From: Aradus depressus
Lineage: Eukaryota > Arthropoda > Insecta > Hemiptera > Aradidae
Length of the DNA stretch: 64,000 nucleotides
Direction of reading: 5' to 3'
Assembly (NCBI GenBank): GCA_963662175.1
Contig: OY759221.1
Coordinates: forward strand, 39,182,045-39,246,044
The position numbers and the translations under genes were made by a program. The notes beneath the pieces are model-generated. The model saw only the letters and a program-made list of their open reading frames with translations, ran no database searches and was not told the origin of the DNA. Of this stretch, positions 46,190-59,149 are shown piece by piece; positions within the stretch are counted from its first letter, which is position 1; each line of letters begins with the position of its first letter.

Positions 46190-47040
46190 AAAAACAGAGA
46201 TTATAATTTAAAATTGTGAACGGATATTTTTAGAGGGAGAGCGATTTTAATGAATTCATACCAGGGAAGTACTTTGCCGCTCTTTCGCCTACGTATTTTT
46301 TTCTTCTGTTTACTCTTCCACAGTGTGTCCAACAAAACATGACTTTCCAATTCCCTGATAACTCCCTCATTTAATGGGTGAATAATAATTAGGAAAAATA
46401 GCACTATACTGTAAACACTTTATTACACTCAAAATTAAGAAAAGTTTTTTTTATTGAGGTTATTGAAGTACCCACTATATTTTTGCAAACATAAACATTT
46501 ATAAAGACCTAAATGTTGAGCTCCTACTGGACTACATAATACATTTCAGTAAAAACGTTTTACTTAAGTGTGACACAAATCAAAACGGGGAAAACTCAGG
46601 GAGGCAAACACAAAAATATCCGTTCACAATTTTAAATTATAATCTCTGTTTTTTGTGTTTGCCTCCCTGAGTTTTCCCCGTTTTGATTTGAGTCACACTT
46701 AAGTAAAACGTTTTTACTGAAATGTATTATGTAGTCCAGTAGGAGCTCAACATTTAGGTCTTTATAAATGTTTATGTTTGCAAATATATAGTGGGTACTT
46801 CAAAAACCTCAATAAAAAAAACTTTTCTTATTTTTGAGTGTAATAAAGTGTTTACAGTATAGTGCTATTTTTCCTAATTATTATTCACCCATTAAATGAG
46901 GGAGTTATCAGGGAATTGGAAAGTCATGTTTTGTTGGACAAACTGTGGAAGAGTAAACAGAAGAAAAAAATACGTAGGCGAGAGAGCGGCAAAGTACTTC
47001 CCTGGTATGAATTCATTAAAATCGCTCTCCCTCTAAATCA
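46190..47040. repeat. Long inverted duplication
   Basis: Arms about 46230-46607 and 46655-47032 are inverted copies that appear almost identical; translated stretches of 58 residues differ at two positions. The 48-nt centre repeats the outer end (ATTTTAAATTATAATCTCTG) in inverse. The outer end of each arm is the R1 head (GGGAAGTACTTTGCCG). Confidence 0.7.
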
Positions 47041-47385
47041 ATGACTGGTTTGGCTAAAAATTAATAGTTGACTTACACTAAACACTTCTAAATCCTCAAC
47101 TAGATTTGGTGTCGATACATCGACAATTGTTTGTATTCTGTCTGGTTCCCCCTTCTCTTCGGCCGATTTGGCTGAAAATAGATGTCGTCCTTATGGAGTT
47201 TTGGATGCCCATATAAAATTTATTGTCGATATTGTTCATTTTATCGGGAGTTATCGTGTTCACAGACACAGATTTTTTTTTTTTTTTTTCATTATGGAAA
47301 TGTGGGGTTCGGAAAACATGAAATTTTGGTGAAAACTTAACAATCTGATAGATTACATAACTTCCCCTATACTTGGTATAGTCCG
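47041..47385 (+). repeat. R1 copy contiguous with the inverted duplication
   Basis: Continues the right arm: AATAGTTGACTTACAC, one module, oligo-T, and hairpin CCCCTATACTTGGTATAG. Confidence 0.6.
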
Positions 47386-47479
47386 GAACGTATGACTGGA
47401 CCACCGTCCGTGGGACGTCACACCTTATATAGCAATCTACCCACGCCTCAATGTTTTTATTTCACCGCCTATTGGCTAA

Positions 47480-48236
47480 TAGGTGAACTGTTGTAATACA
47501 TTGCGAAAAAAGGGGTGACATTTTCTCCACGAAGTAATAAAATGACGCTCAGAATGTTTGTAAAGCTTGGAGTGGAAAAAAAAAAATGGGCATTTCTTCT
47601 CCAAACAACACGACCGTTCGGAGCTATCCATGGCAATAGCGGTGGTCACGATCATCGGATGGCAGAACGACCCACGCAAATTTCCCGGAAATCTGGGTAG
47701 GTGTGGTACTCCCTGACCACTGGATGTCCCAGATAGCAGGTCATGGAGATTTCAACTCCAAGCTCTTCTTCTTAAAGAGGAAGAACAACCCGAACTGTTT
47801 GTGCAGCGGAGTCGAGACTGCAGAGCATGTGGTCCTCGAATGTCCGTTGTATGACGGGCCTAGGATGGAGTTGATACGCGGGACAGGATCATACCTGGGA
47901 CTCGATCTACGACAACCGGTGATTGAAACGGGCTACGTAGTGGTCAGCCGATTTGTCGCCTCCTAGTGGAGAAAAAAAGAAAGCACTTTAACATTGCGCT
48001 AGGGACGACTTCAGGCATGCCGGTGGTTGCCCCCGGTGCCCCACCGTAACACAGACAGCTAGCACCCACACTTCCCCCAAGCTTTCTTGGCGCACCAAGC
48101 AGCGCCACTAATAAAATTAAGATGGATTGGGTTGACCGCCGATCGTCGCAGATGATCGGCGGCGGTCCCTCCTAGCCGACCACATCAACAGAGAATATAT
48201 TTATTCCACCGGAGGTCGGAAACCAAAAAAAAAAAA
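47480..48236 (+). mobile_element. 3' end of a non-LTR retrotransposon
   Basis: The frame 47703-47966 ends a LINE ORF2-like protein: CLCSGVETAEHVVLECPLYD is the Cys-x-Cys...His....Cys zinc-knuckle seen after reverse transcriptase in R1/I/Jockey-type elements. After the stop comes a GC-rich 3' UTR of about 250 nt and an A run (about 48225-48236). Earlier frames (47515-47700) are probably the decayed upstream part. 5'-truncated; the reverse transcriptase is absent. Confidence 0.65.
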
Positions 48237-48794
48237 TATATCCATTGAAGAAAAAAAGTCCTTCTCTGATCAATATGGCTGACTTTTTAGACCAATAGGA
48301 TAATGCGAAAACTCACGATGCAAGAGAGACCCTTCAAAAACTACACCACTTGGGGCATTCTCCCCGTATAGCCTCTTCAGATAACCATCAGTTCCGGGGT
48401 CTCCACAACTTACTAATTGGCCAATGGATGGATTCATTCATCGGAAGAGGAAGAAAAGCCAGTCCTTCTATTTATCCGATCAATACCCTTTTTTTTTTTT
48501 TCTTTATAGGGAATAGAAAATTTAGAAGTAACATGGAAAAATGTTGTAGAAAATTGTGAAATAAGCATCACTCATAAAAAATTAATACAGTAGGTTTTTT
48601 AATAATTTTTTATCAGATAATACATTACTAATGGGATGATAGCATATTTATAATCCTCTAAAGGTCCAACGTACATATCCACTTTTATTGTAGAAAACTT
48701 CGTCCAATTTAAAAAAAAATAGAACCTGTCAATTCTTGGTAATATTTTATTTTTATTATTATCTTAATTTTATTTACCCACTATACATAAGCAG

Positions 48795-49100
48795 TACAGA
48801 AGTTATGTAATCGGTCAAAAATACGATGTTGAGTTTTTAACGGAATATCATTTTTCCCGACACCTTGATTCCAAAAATGAAAAAAAAAAAATCCTGACGT
48901 GAACAAGTGAACTTCCGATAAGGGGGGGGGGGGGGGGGGGGGGGGTGGGGGGGATTAAGGGAGGGGCTTAGCAGAAAACTTTAATAGCTGCCGATGTAAT
49001 GAATGTGTCCAGACGAAATTGGGTTATGAGGATTCAAAAGTCCCGATTAGTTTGAACGGGAGTGGGGAAACTTAGTTGTTAAATTCGTGCTGGGAAAATG
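48795..49100 (-). repeat. R1 copy with a poly-G run
   Basis: Minus orientation from AGAAGTTATGTAATCGGTC to the head AATTCGTGCTGGGAAAATGA. One pyrimidine-rich patch has become a G run of about 26 (48921-48946) followed by TGGGGGGG. Confidence 0.6.
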
Positions 49101-49724
49101 AATAAGTTTTTGCGTTAAGCAATCAATATTAACAATGTTCACGTTTACAGAGCATTAGACACAAGATCGGTCCACCTGAGTGACGCACAAGATCCCCTCC
49201 AACTCATTGCTTAAAGCACAACCTTCCTATCCATCAACTTTGGCACAGGGTCCCTTCATTCCTCCAATCGGCCATATTTTGAGGCCACTATTTGCTACAG
49301 TAAAGCGAGCATGGAGCCGGGGACAGATGCTGTATTGAACAAGAGTGGGGGCGTGTTATCATGTCCTCTGATATCAACAACTCCACACTCCTGATAACGT
49401 ACACAATACTGCTGTCTGGTCCTTATTCTGCTGGCTGTCAAGGTTCTAGGTTCTGCTGAAAGCAAGGTTCCAGCACAAAATATCTGCCTCAATGTGTTAG
49501 TCCGCAGAGGATAGTTCCCCCCTCCCTCAATTTTCTCTATCGTTATCCTGATAAATGGCGGCCTTTCCCCCTTTCATAACGAAAAATGTAGAAAATAATT
49601 TATTAGACGATTAGGTCAGAATTTCCTCACTACTCCTTCCCCAAAAACTCCCCCCCCCCCCCCCCCCCCCCTGAGAAACCTGCTGGTCATTTTTAATTTA
49701 TGTTAATATCGCTATTACTTCCTC

Positions 49725-50370
49725 AGATATACAAGAAGTACAGGAGAAGTTACGTAATCGGTCAGAATATCGATGTTGAGTTTTCATCGGGTTTTCATGT
49801 TTTCCGACCCCCTGATTCCAAAAATGAAAAAAAACAAAAAAAAAACGTATTATACAATATATATGGTGGGCTGGTGTTTTACACCCAGGTACCTAAGCAT
49901 CCGATGCTCTTATCCCTCCCTGGAAGTGCTATGCTTCCACCTTTATTTCCTGTTTGTTTATACAACCTAAACCAAGTCCTTCATGACTATTACTGTATAT
50001 GTGAATTTGCGAAAACGATAACTCCCGATGGATTGAATGTATCGATAGGAAATTTTATATGTGCAACCTTACAAGGACGTCATTTATAAATTGTAAGCCA
50101 AATGGAACAACGAAAGGGGGGATTGGAGGGGAAGCTTAACCCAAACAGCAGTTATCGATGTAATCAATGCATCGACATGAAATTGTATACTTAAATTCAA
50201 AACCTAGTAAGGACGGCAACTATTAATTTTCCGAGAAATCAGCCAAAGGAGGGGGAAGAAATCCTAATAACTACCGATGTAATGAATATATCGATACAAA
50301 ACGACATGAGGATTCAGAAGGTCGATTGATTGTGTAAGAGTTCGATCTGGGGAAGTACATTTGCGGTGAT
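49725..50370 (-). repeat. R1 copy with internal insertion
   Basis: Hairpin end TATACAAGAAGTACAGGAGA at 49728, three modules from 49990 to 50330, head GGGGAAGTACATTTGCGGTG. A 49860-49980 stretch is unrelated. A C run of about 26 at 49651-49671 lies just outside. Confidence 0.6.
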
Positions 50371-51189
50371 TGACTTGCGACATTTTTGTATTGATAATAA
50401 CACCCCTTAACGAGTAATATTGCACAAAATAATAATATTTGACAGGGATTTAACCTTGGAGTGTACACCTAGAGTCTGTCTAGCCCGCTTCTCGGTAGAC
50501 AGTCCTTGTTTAGGGTCAGTCACATCTGACTATGGGTCGGGTTTGGGAGGGCAGGGCAGTGTGCGCATGACGGTTACACAGTGAATAGGGAGGCGGCACA
50601 CCACATGGCACTCAGCTCGATTCATCTTCATCTACTCACCTCAAAATTCTACACATACACAAAAGGCAAAAGTCATCAACACACTCAACAACTTTCACAT
50701 TATTTTCATTCGTGACGGTACCCATTACCGGGGTTAGGATCTTTAGAATGTCTAAGTGCATAATCGGCAACAAAAATGATAGTTCTGTTCAGGAAAAAAG
50801 TTGTACAAGTGAAATTCTAGCCAATGGTGAGATCTAGTGGCAAATCACTTATTCCATTTTGGTGACATGAACAAGTAACTTGAACATATCAATAGTGACC
50901 TTGAAATTAAGGTTTTTATTCAATTTTATGGTTTGCTAGCAGCAACTTTCACCATAAAAGCAGAAGACAAAATACTTCCGGTTTCCATAAATTATAGGTT
51001 TTTTAAAATCAGTTAAGAACTTGAAGCAGAGCTTCTTTAAAGTTTTAAAAATGTCTCTTAGACCACTTTGATTCTAACCCCGTAAATTATTAAAAGCCTG
51101 TTATTCTGTAATTTCCGGTTCACCCTGTATTATACGTGTACACATAGAGACCTAAGCATCCAATGCTCAGTTTAATTAGTTTTTTTTTA

Positions 51190-51250
51190 ACATGTGCCTG
51201 ACATCGCATAGGCTCGGGACAATCTCTTGAGGACACCTTTCAGAAGAAAA
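51190..51250 (-). mobile_element. SINE scrap
   Basis: Only GTGCCTGACATCGCATAGGC and CTCGGGACAATCTCTTGAGG match the SINE body. Confidence 0.5.
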
Positions 51251-51379
51251 GAGAAAAGTAAGTCTCTTTCTCCCCTTCTTTAAGCTACATTGAAACCATC
51301 AAAAGACGTATTCTCTGAAGATTGGATAATGATGTACTTGTGTTTAGCAGTCGTAGTATGTTCACATTTGTATGTAAGG

Positions 51380-51645
51380 TAGTTAGTTATTGTGACTCAT
51401 ACCAGAGACTATATCGTCTAACAGCATAGCGCTCTTTCGTCGCTTTGGAGGACTTGAGCCCAACTCTACTATGAGAGTCTTAAATTTTGCCTACTCTTAA
51501 CTTTTTATTCACCTATTTTAACAAGTAACTTGCATTGTACAGGCTCGGGACCATCGCTTAACGTCCCATCCGAAAGACTGAGTTTCGAATCCATGATTTT
51601 GAGCTCAGTAGACCAGCACGCTCTACCCCTGAGCTACTGGTGCCT
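51380..51645 (-). mobile_element. SINE copy
   Basis: Minus strand from tail AGTTAGTTATTGTGACTCAT to the tRNA-like head TGAGCTACTGGTGCC; moderately decayed. Confidence 0.7.
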
Positions 51646-52909
51646 TTACCCTTCAGTGGCTTCAAAATGAGTTCTGAAAGGCGCGACAACTACACAGTAT
51701 CAACATTTAGACTATGTAACCGAATTCTTCATTCAAGAGAAGAGGGATTCTTTTCCGGATAAGTGAGTCTGAATCCCTTTTTCATTGTGAGAGTCTACCC
51801 ACCAGGTGTCCCATATATACATCATTAGATAGGTGAAGTTTTTAACAGAAAAAGTTAATATCGGTTGAACCTGCTAGTTTCCAATAAATGAGAAAGGAAC
51901 AACAATAATAATAATAATTTTTATTGTTTAAAGGGATCACCCTTATTGAGTCAGTGACCATTACTTTTACAATATTAACATAATAATTGACACAAAGGAA
52001 TACACACATAAAACAATGATGACATATGGGTAATTTCACACCAACTCGACAGGACTTGTCACAGGCGGATTTTTTTATCGAAAACTAACGCAATATTGTT
52101 ATTCAGCATGCCAAAATAAGGCTGAATGCAAGTTTTGAATGATTTTTCATAGATGTATTATATGTTACTAGCAATAATTGATTTTAATATTATTAATGTA
52201 TAATCATAAAATTGAGTCGGAAATTCCTGTTTCGCACTTTTCTTATTGAAAAAAGGCCAAGGAATCTGAATTTCATGTTATTATTGAAAAATTCATCGAA
52301 AAACATGGCCAAAAATAGCAATTTAGAAAATTTTTCTGGGGACAAAGATCCTTCAAGTGATTATAAGCAAAAACTTTTTTTACATATATGTAATTTACAT
52401 AGGTACATATATTATAAAGGAACTAAATAAATAACATAAATAAATAAAATAAGTAATTACAAATTAATAATAATAATGTAAAAAAGACAGTAAATATGGA
52501 GTGGGGATGTAGGTATTGAATATCAATATAGTATGTAAGTTGAAGTACATTATTGAATGTACAATGATCTAAGCTTCAGAGCGCTGATTAAATAATTGAA
52601 AATGTTTGAGATATCATTGTTATTATGGGCCAGGAGTAACGTATGAAAGTTGGATCGGTCTATACTGATACTCTGAGGCAGGAAGTGGCTTCTAATGAAG
52701 GAGTATATGAAAGGAACAACAATTATTGAAGAATAGTCAACATGGAAGTTAATAAGAAAAGTATACACAATCTGGGGAGGTTCCTTATTTTGAGGTAATG
52801 ATCCAAGGATTTGGGCGACATCCAGAGAGGGTGCAACGTTCGTTATGGGATAAAAAATTGTTTTGTTTTCACCAGAATTTCCAGTAGTATTTTCCTTCTA
52901 AATCCAAAA

Positions 52910-53310
52910 ATAAAAAAATGAATCAACGGCAATGTACTTCCCCTGCGCGAATTAATCAACTAAGTTTTCGCATGAAATCAATGCACCTATTTGATATGTG
53001 ATATATGTTACAAATAGATGTCTGATGAATTCTCGTAAATTCTCCTAAAGTTTGGGTTGATACATTCGTTACATCGATAGTTTTTATATATTTTGAGTTG
53101 AGCCGATTTCATTGAAAATCGACATGTGGCGTAATAATGGTGTTCTGGATACACATATAAAATGTCATATCAATTCATTCAGTTGAGACGTGTTCACAGA
53201 CAAAATTTTTTTTTTTTTTTTTCAGAAAAAAAGTAATTTCGATTAAAACAACATTAAATTTCCGACCGATTGCGTAACTTCTTCTATACTTCGTATAGCT
53301 AGAGAAGTAA
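52910..53310 (+). repeat. R1 copy
   Basis: Head CAACGGCAATGTACTTCCCC, one and a half modules, 18-T run, and a well-kept hairpin CTTCTATACTTCGTATAGCT. Confidence 0.65.
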
Positions 53311-53412
53311 AACAACTGACAGTCCGAGAAATTGGCACTGGATATGTCGCCATCATGGACTGAATCAAGGTCAATGAAGCGGAATGGTGACTAACTGGCT
53401 ACCCTTGGCACA

Positions 53413-53500
53413 GTGTGTATGTGTGTAGGTATGGGTAACACTCCCTTGTTGGTAACTAGGTCTGGAGGACACACACACAGACACACACACTCACACAAGG
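53413..53500. repeat. GT/CA microsatellite pair
   Basis: TGTGTATGTGTGTAGG followed by ACACACACACAGACACACAC in opposite sense. The open frames on both strands here come from the repeat. Confidence 0.6.
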
Positions 53501-53771
53501 AGAGTCGACCGGAGTCGTTCAATGGGGACAATGTGAAATACTTGTCGATTGAGGGTGCGTGTAAGTTCAGTGTTATACCGGTGGGTGACAAACAGGGAAG
53601 GAGAATTATAGCAGGTAACATGCTAGTCCGGACAGTGACAGTGATTTAAAGAGAATAGTCGGTGAATCATTGGCAATGTACATCCATAGCACATATTTTC
53701 GCGCTCTAAAACCAATCGACCGTTTCGGCTAAAAATCAATAATTGACCGAACAAAGATAAGAGGGGGTGAT

Positions 53772-53998
53772 GCCTGTGAGTCTTAAATTTTGCCTACTCG
53801 TAAGTTTTTATTAACCAAGGATAGGGTTTTTTAACGAGTACCTGACATCGTAGAGGCTCGGGACCATCAGCTAACGTCCAATCCGAAGGATGGCATGCTC
53901 AATGTTTTTGCACCTTCCAGATAAAAACGGCCTCGACCGGCTTTCGAACCCGCGACCTTGACCTCAGTAAGCAAGCCCGGTACCTCTGAGCTACATAT
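53772..53998 (-). mobile_element. SINE copy, 3'-truncated
   Basis: Starts inside the body at GTGAGTCTTAAATTTTGCC and runs to CCTCTGAGCTACAT; B box CTTTCGAACCCGCG. Confidence 0.7.
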
Positions 53999-54369
53999 AT
54001 TAGGAACTTAAATTAGAGTATAATTGAAATTATAGCGATTTGAAAATATATAGCAAAATATAAAATAAAAATTTTTAAAACTTTTACCATCGATTTAGTC
54101 GAGGAACTACAAAAACGTTGTATTTTGTGTCTCAACTGCAGTAATGTGTTTTTTGTCTGATTACAAAGAGAAGCTCGGCTAATGTTGAGAGTGCAGCCAC
54201 GCTAAACAGCTTACCACCAAGAGCTAGGCTAACCTAGTCCTAGATAGGATGAACCTGAACCGAGACAGGCCTCATACCAGAGACCGTTTTTAACGGGACA
54301 CGGCCGTTCCAAACAACACCATCCAACAAGACATGGACGCATTTTTCTTTGTCAGGCTACTAGTGTAAG

Positions 54370-54840
54370 ACAATCAGGGGCAATGTACATCCCCAGTAAA
54401 AACTAACCAATTAAGTTTTCACTCTCCCTAAACAAATCAACCGTTTTGACTAAAAAAAAAAAAAATTGTTGCCTTACGTAGGGGCTTAAGAATCCTCTTA
54501 AGTAATTTTATATCGATACATTCATTACATCGTTAGTGATTTTTTTGATTTAAGCACGCCCCCTCTGATTCTCCCTTCTCTTCGGCCAACTTGGCGGAAA
54601 AGTAACAGGTGCCATCCCTATGGGGCTTTAAATTTAAATACAGAATTTCATGTCCCTACAACATTCATTACATTGGCAGTTATTGGAATTTTTGTGTCGA
54701 CTTGTCTGAAAAGCAATTGTTCTTATGGGGTTCTGGATACACAAAATTTCATTTCAATATTCATTCTATCCGGGAGTTATGGTATGCAGAGACACACACA
54801 ACAGACTTTTTTTTCCATTTTTGAAAGTAAAGAAATGTTT
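54370..54840 (+). repeat. R1 copy
   Basis: Head GGGGCAATGTACATCCCCAG, modules at 54500-54640 and 54650-54780, oligo-T at 54805; the hairpin end is lost. Confidence 0.6.
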
Positions 54841-55317
54841 TGTTCAAATCCCTGGCTCACGCACCGTACCTACCCCCTTCCCCTACTTAAAATAAAGAAA
54901 ATAAATAAAAATACAGAAATACTTACATATAATCCTAATCATACAGTAACTGCTTTCTGCTTTCAACCTGTGAACAGAAAATATATATATATATAAATAT
55001 AAACATAAAAAATAGTGTTTATAGCAGATAACTAAACATTTAGGTTCCCTGGGCAACGTTAGTAACTTGAGGTTAGTTCCTGGTTATATATTAGTGTCCG
55101 GTTAGTAGGATGACAGGGCCTCAGGAGAGGAGGCAACGCCCTTTACCAAACATCAGTCTAATGTTTGTTAACAGAGGAACGAAAATAGGATACCCTGGAG
55201 GTTTCAGCCGCTCAGCTCTCAGTCAAATACATAATACTACCCATTAGATTTCGCTGAAAATTAATAGGTGATGTCCTTATAGGACTTTGTATATATATAA
55301 TATATACATTATATATA

Positions 55318-55743
55318 CGGTAGAACCTCGATTATCCGGGGTAATGGGGGAGGTCGCACGGATAATTTAAACCACGGTTAATCGAGACACTTTTTTTTAA
55401 CGAATTACATAATATTATGTGTGTACATTGTCATGTTATAAACTTATAAGGGCTTGAAATATGAATTAATCCTTTGTTTTTTGCGGTTTGAAATGATTTT
55501 CCTTACTTCAGTTCTAATTTTTCTCAAAATCATGACGTCATGGAATTCAAAAATTTTCCTGTTGGCAGAAGTTGAGGAGAACAACTGCTTCCATTGCTTG
55601 ACTTGTCTGAATGTTTTCTTCTTTAGCGCCAAAACTGTCATCATTGTCACTCTACTCCATCTCTAAGTTTCTAGGAACCTATACTAGGTATAGGTTAATC
55701 GCGAACACGGATAATCGAGACATGGTTAATCGAGGTTCTACTG
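55318..55743. mobile_element. pogo/Tigger-like MITE, copy 1
   Basis: Ends CGGTAGAACCTCGATTATCC and GGTTAATCGAGGTTCTACTG are inverted copies, flanked by TA on both sides. TAGAACCTCGATTATCCG is the familiar pogo/Tigger terminus. The 426-bp interior has short frames but no transposase. Confidence 0.7.
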
Positions 55744-56029
55744 TATATACATTATATATTACATCAACGACTGAAAACCAATAAGTGCCTTACACGGGGA
55801 TTTTTGAACCCTTAGGTATATACAATTTCAAGTCGAAACGTAACATCATTTCGCTCTAAGGGGACGAAAATTGAGGAATTAAAAAACAATTTTTTTTTTT
55901 TTTTGAGATGCCATATGAAATTAATCACATATGAAACATTAATCTTCAAAAACTTCAGTTGTTTCCTCTCGCCTCAGATATCGATGGTTTTCACATATGA
56001 AAAAATCTAACGAATTTGCAAAAATAATT

Positions 56030-56228
56030 ACCTATTATGCGAGCACAAATTAAATCAACTAAGTTTTCACTCTCTTTCTTAAACCAATTTGCCAATTTGG
56101 ATGAAAATAAAAAGGTGTCTTACGCAGCCCTTCTATCCCTATCAAAGGGATCGGAACTGTGAAAACCGAATTTCAGACTGATAACATAACTAACCCTATA
56201 CATCGTATAGCTGATGAAATAAAAACAT
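56030..56228 (+). repeat. R1 fragment
   Basis: Head (AATCAACTAAGTTTTCACTC) joined directly to the 3' end (AATTTCAGACTGATAACATA, CCCTATACATCGTATAGCTG), modules deleted. Confidence 0.55.
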
Positions 56229-56686
56229 GAATTTGATATAACAAGATGGATGTGATGTTATGCAGTCCATCCTCCAACTTTATGTATATCCAATTTTCTT
56301 GAGGAAATTTTACGTAGTCGGTTCAAAAGAGTGTGCAACAGAACATGTTTATATATGCATTCAATATATATTTTAAATATTTGCTTCATTTCTCATACGG
56401 TCATCCCTTTGCAATCGATAAACTGACCCGACAACACTCGATCAACCCATGCCTGACTGACGGGCATCATCATGGCATAAAACTAGCCAGCCACAAAACA
56501 TACAAATGGTTTTACTTCTCCAGGATAGTACATACTATACGAAGTAGAGGAGAAGTTATGTAACCGGACAGAAATTCAAGGTAAAGTTTTTTCAACGGGA
56601 TTTAATTTTGACGGCTTTGAAAACTATATGATCTAATGATATATTTGTCAAATAACGGGTACCATGACAATGATTTCGTATATAAT

Positions 56687-56705
56687 AATAATAATAATAA
56701 TAATA
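56687..56705. repeat. (ATA)n microsatellite
   Basis: Uninterrupted ATA repeat of about six units. Confidence 0.7.
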
Positions 56706-56878
56706 ACATCTTGTCGTATAACGGATGTGATGAACGCAGTGAAGTGGCGTGGGGGCAAACTAGCCAAGCATCGTTTCCCTTTGTAAATTAGGAAAAATTT
56801 TTTTTTACATTCCCAGCTACACAAAGTATAATATAATAAATTACTTTTTGGGCTGTTTAAGGAGATTCTTAATTTATA

Positions 56879-57151
56879 GCTTAGGTTTCATGACTCATGC
56901 CCGGGCTTTAACTATGAGGTCATATTGCCTACTACCAGAGCGCTCTTTCGTCACTGGTGGACATGAGACCGACTCTACTGTGGGAATCCCAAATTTTGCC
57001 TAGCCTAAATTTTTATTCAACTAGGGTAGGGGTCTTTAACGAGTACCTGACATCGTACAGGCTCGGGACCATCGCTTAACGTCCCATCCAAAGGACAACG
57101 ATCTTGAGCTCAGAAGGCAAGCACGCATACCACTGAACTACCGGCGCCCTC
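56879..57151 (-). mobile_element. SINE copy with perfect 12-bp TSD
   Basis: Flanked by TCTTAATTTATA at 56867-56878 and 57152-57163. Internal deletion removes the B-box region, but both ends are kept (GGTTTCATGACTCATGCC and CTGAACTACCGGCGCC). Confidence 0.8.
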
Positions 57152-57594
57152 TCTTAATTTATATATAAAATATTATTATAGTATAATTTCTCCCATTTAT
57201 TTTTTGCCCTCTCAAAAAATAACAAGAGAAACACCCGAGACAGGATTTTTTTTTTAAAAATTAATTAGAAGGTCGGACACAATGAAATTCCAGTGAAACG
57301 CCAAAATCGAATTTTTGATCGGTCACATTACTTCCCCTTCGTATAGAGGGAAAGTTTGGAAATATTCTCAGGAGTTCATGATCTTTTGTTATATTTTTTT
57401 CTTTTTCTCTCTTCTCACTTTTACTTTAATTAATAATTGTTTAAAAGGTATACAACAGCTATCGAGTAAAGAAGCAATCTATCTTTAAACACAAGCAATA
57501 TCTTGTATCTTGGGTGGGGCATGTGGTAATAAATTATCTTTGAGCAGAGGGTTACTGCCAAGAGAACAAAAATAAAAAATTATTTAAGAAAAAT

Positions 57595-57900
57595 GCTTCA
57601 ATGAAACAACGGCTCTGTATTTTCCCAGCGCGTATTAACAACTACGTTTCACTTTCCCTCTAAAACTAATCTTTCCATTTGGTTGAAAATTAGTAGGTGA
57701 ATTACTCAGAGACTTCTCATTCACCATACCAAATTTCATACAGATACATTGATTACAATGGCAATTATTGCGGTAATCATCTACTTTTCTTTGGCCGAAT
57801 CGCCTGAAAATTGATAGATGTTGTCCTTATGGGGTTTTGAATAAACATATACAATTTTGTGTCGATGTATACATTAAACCGACATAAAATCAATGTTTCG
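57595..57900 (+). repeat. R1 copy ending at a SINE
   Basis: Head ACGGCTCTGTATTTTCCCAG and two modules, then interrupted at 57920 by the SINE; it resumes near 58157 with CTATTGGTATTTATCGCGTT. Confidence 0.6.
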
Positions 57901-57919
57901 TCCTTATGTGGTTTTGGAT

Positions 57920-58150
57920 ACGCGTTTGGCTTCTGAGCTCAAGGTAAACACGCCGTCCTTCGGATGGGACGTTAAACGATGGTCCCGAGCCTGTACAACG
58001 ACAGGTACTCGTTAAAGACCCCTCCTGAATAAAAATTTAGGTTAGGCAAAATGTAGTACTCCCACCGTAGAGTCGAGCTCATGTCCACCAGAGAGACGAA
58101 AGAGAGCGATATGACCTCATAGTTAAACCCCGGGCGGGAGTCATAATAAC
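57920..58150 (+). mobile_element. SINE copy, head missing
   Basis: Starts at GGCTTCTGAGCTCAAGG, loses the B box, and ends GGCGGGAGTCATAATAACTA. Confidence 0.7.
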
Positions 58151-58219
58151 TATATTCATGCTATTGGTATTTATCGCGTTTATAGTCTTATTACGTATAA
58201 CTGGGGAAGTAATATAAGT

Positions 58220-58555
58220 CATCTTCTGGTGAATCACTGATTACTCAACTAAGTTTTCGCTCTCCCTCCAACACGAATCGACTGTTTTGTCTAAAAATCG
58301 TCCAAATACTATATTTCGTGTAGATACATATAGGTGTCGTTCTTAAGGGGTTGTGAATATATTATACATTGTGTCCATAAATTCAGACTATCAGTAGTTA
58401 TCTTGTTCACAGACAGACAATAATGTTTTCTTAATTTTTGGAATCTGGTGATCTGCTGGAATCTGGAAAAGATGCAATTCCAGTATAAACTGAACATAGA
58501 ATGTCTGACCGATTATATAACTTGCCGCAAACCTTGCATGGCTGGGCAAGTAGAA
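58220..58555 (+). repeat. R1 copy
   Basis: Head GGTGAATCACTGATTACTCA, one module, GTTCACAGACAGACAATAAT, and a decayed hairpin. Confidence 0.6.
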
Positions 58556-58917
58556 TATCTAATGTTAAACTCCAGTGAGAAGTTTCGACCTAAACTGGAT
58601 CTCGAGACTCGGACACTCTTCCTCCTGCTACTGTTTATTTATAGAGTGGGGGGTTTTGACTGGTAAATAAGTTTCAGAGGAGGAACGAAAGGAAGCAGCA
58701 GAGATTGAGTTAGGACTGACTACCTCGGATCTAAACCCAATTGAGAGCATTCGTGTAGCGTCAGCTAGTAACCGACTGTCGAGAATTTCCTGCTTCAGCT
58801 TCCATCTTGAAGAAGAATCAGGAAAATGTTATTTAAAAAAAAAGAAAGATGAGATAAACGAAAAAGGACCCGTGTTATTTGACCGTTCAAGAGTATAAAA
58901 TGAAATAACAACTGTGA

Positions 58918-59149
58918 CGGTAAATTCATAACGTCTACTACAAGAGTGCTCTTTCGTCTTAGTAATTCTACATGAGTCCGACACAATGCTCTACCTATGT
59001 AGGGTAGTATCTGACATCGCACAGGCTCGGGACCAACACTGTCTCACCCGAAGGACAGAGTCCTCAAGCAAAGTGCCTCGGCCGGGTTTCGAACTCGCGA
59101 TCTTGCTCTCAGTAGGCAAGCACACTATCTCTAAAGCTACCGGCGCCCT
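58918..59149 (-). mobile_element. SINE copy with deletions
   Basis: Minus orientation; head AAAGCTACCGGCGCC and B box GGTTTCGAACTCGCG kept, tail lost. Confidence 0.65.

Noticed and set aside
46201..47044. Two small paralogous genes (67 and 60 codons)
   Set aside because: They are the two arms of an inverted duplication with no start context or homologues; the C-terminal part translates the R1 head.
53391..53649. Overlapping frames on both strands
   Set aside because: Produced by the CA/GT microsatellite.
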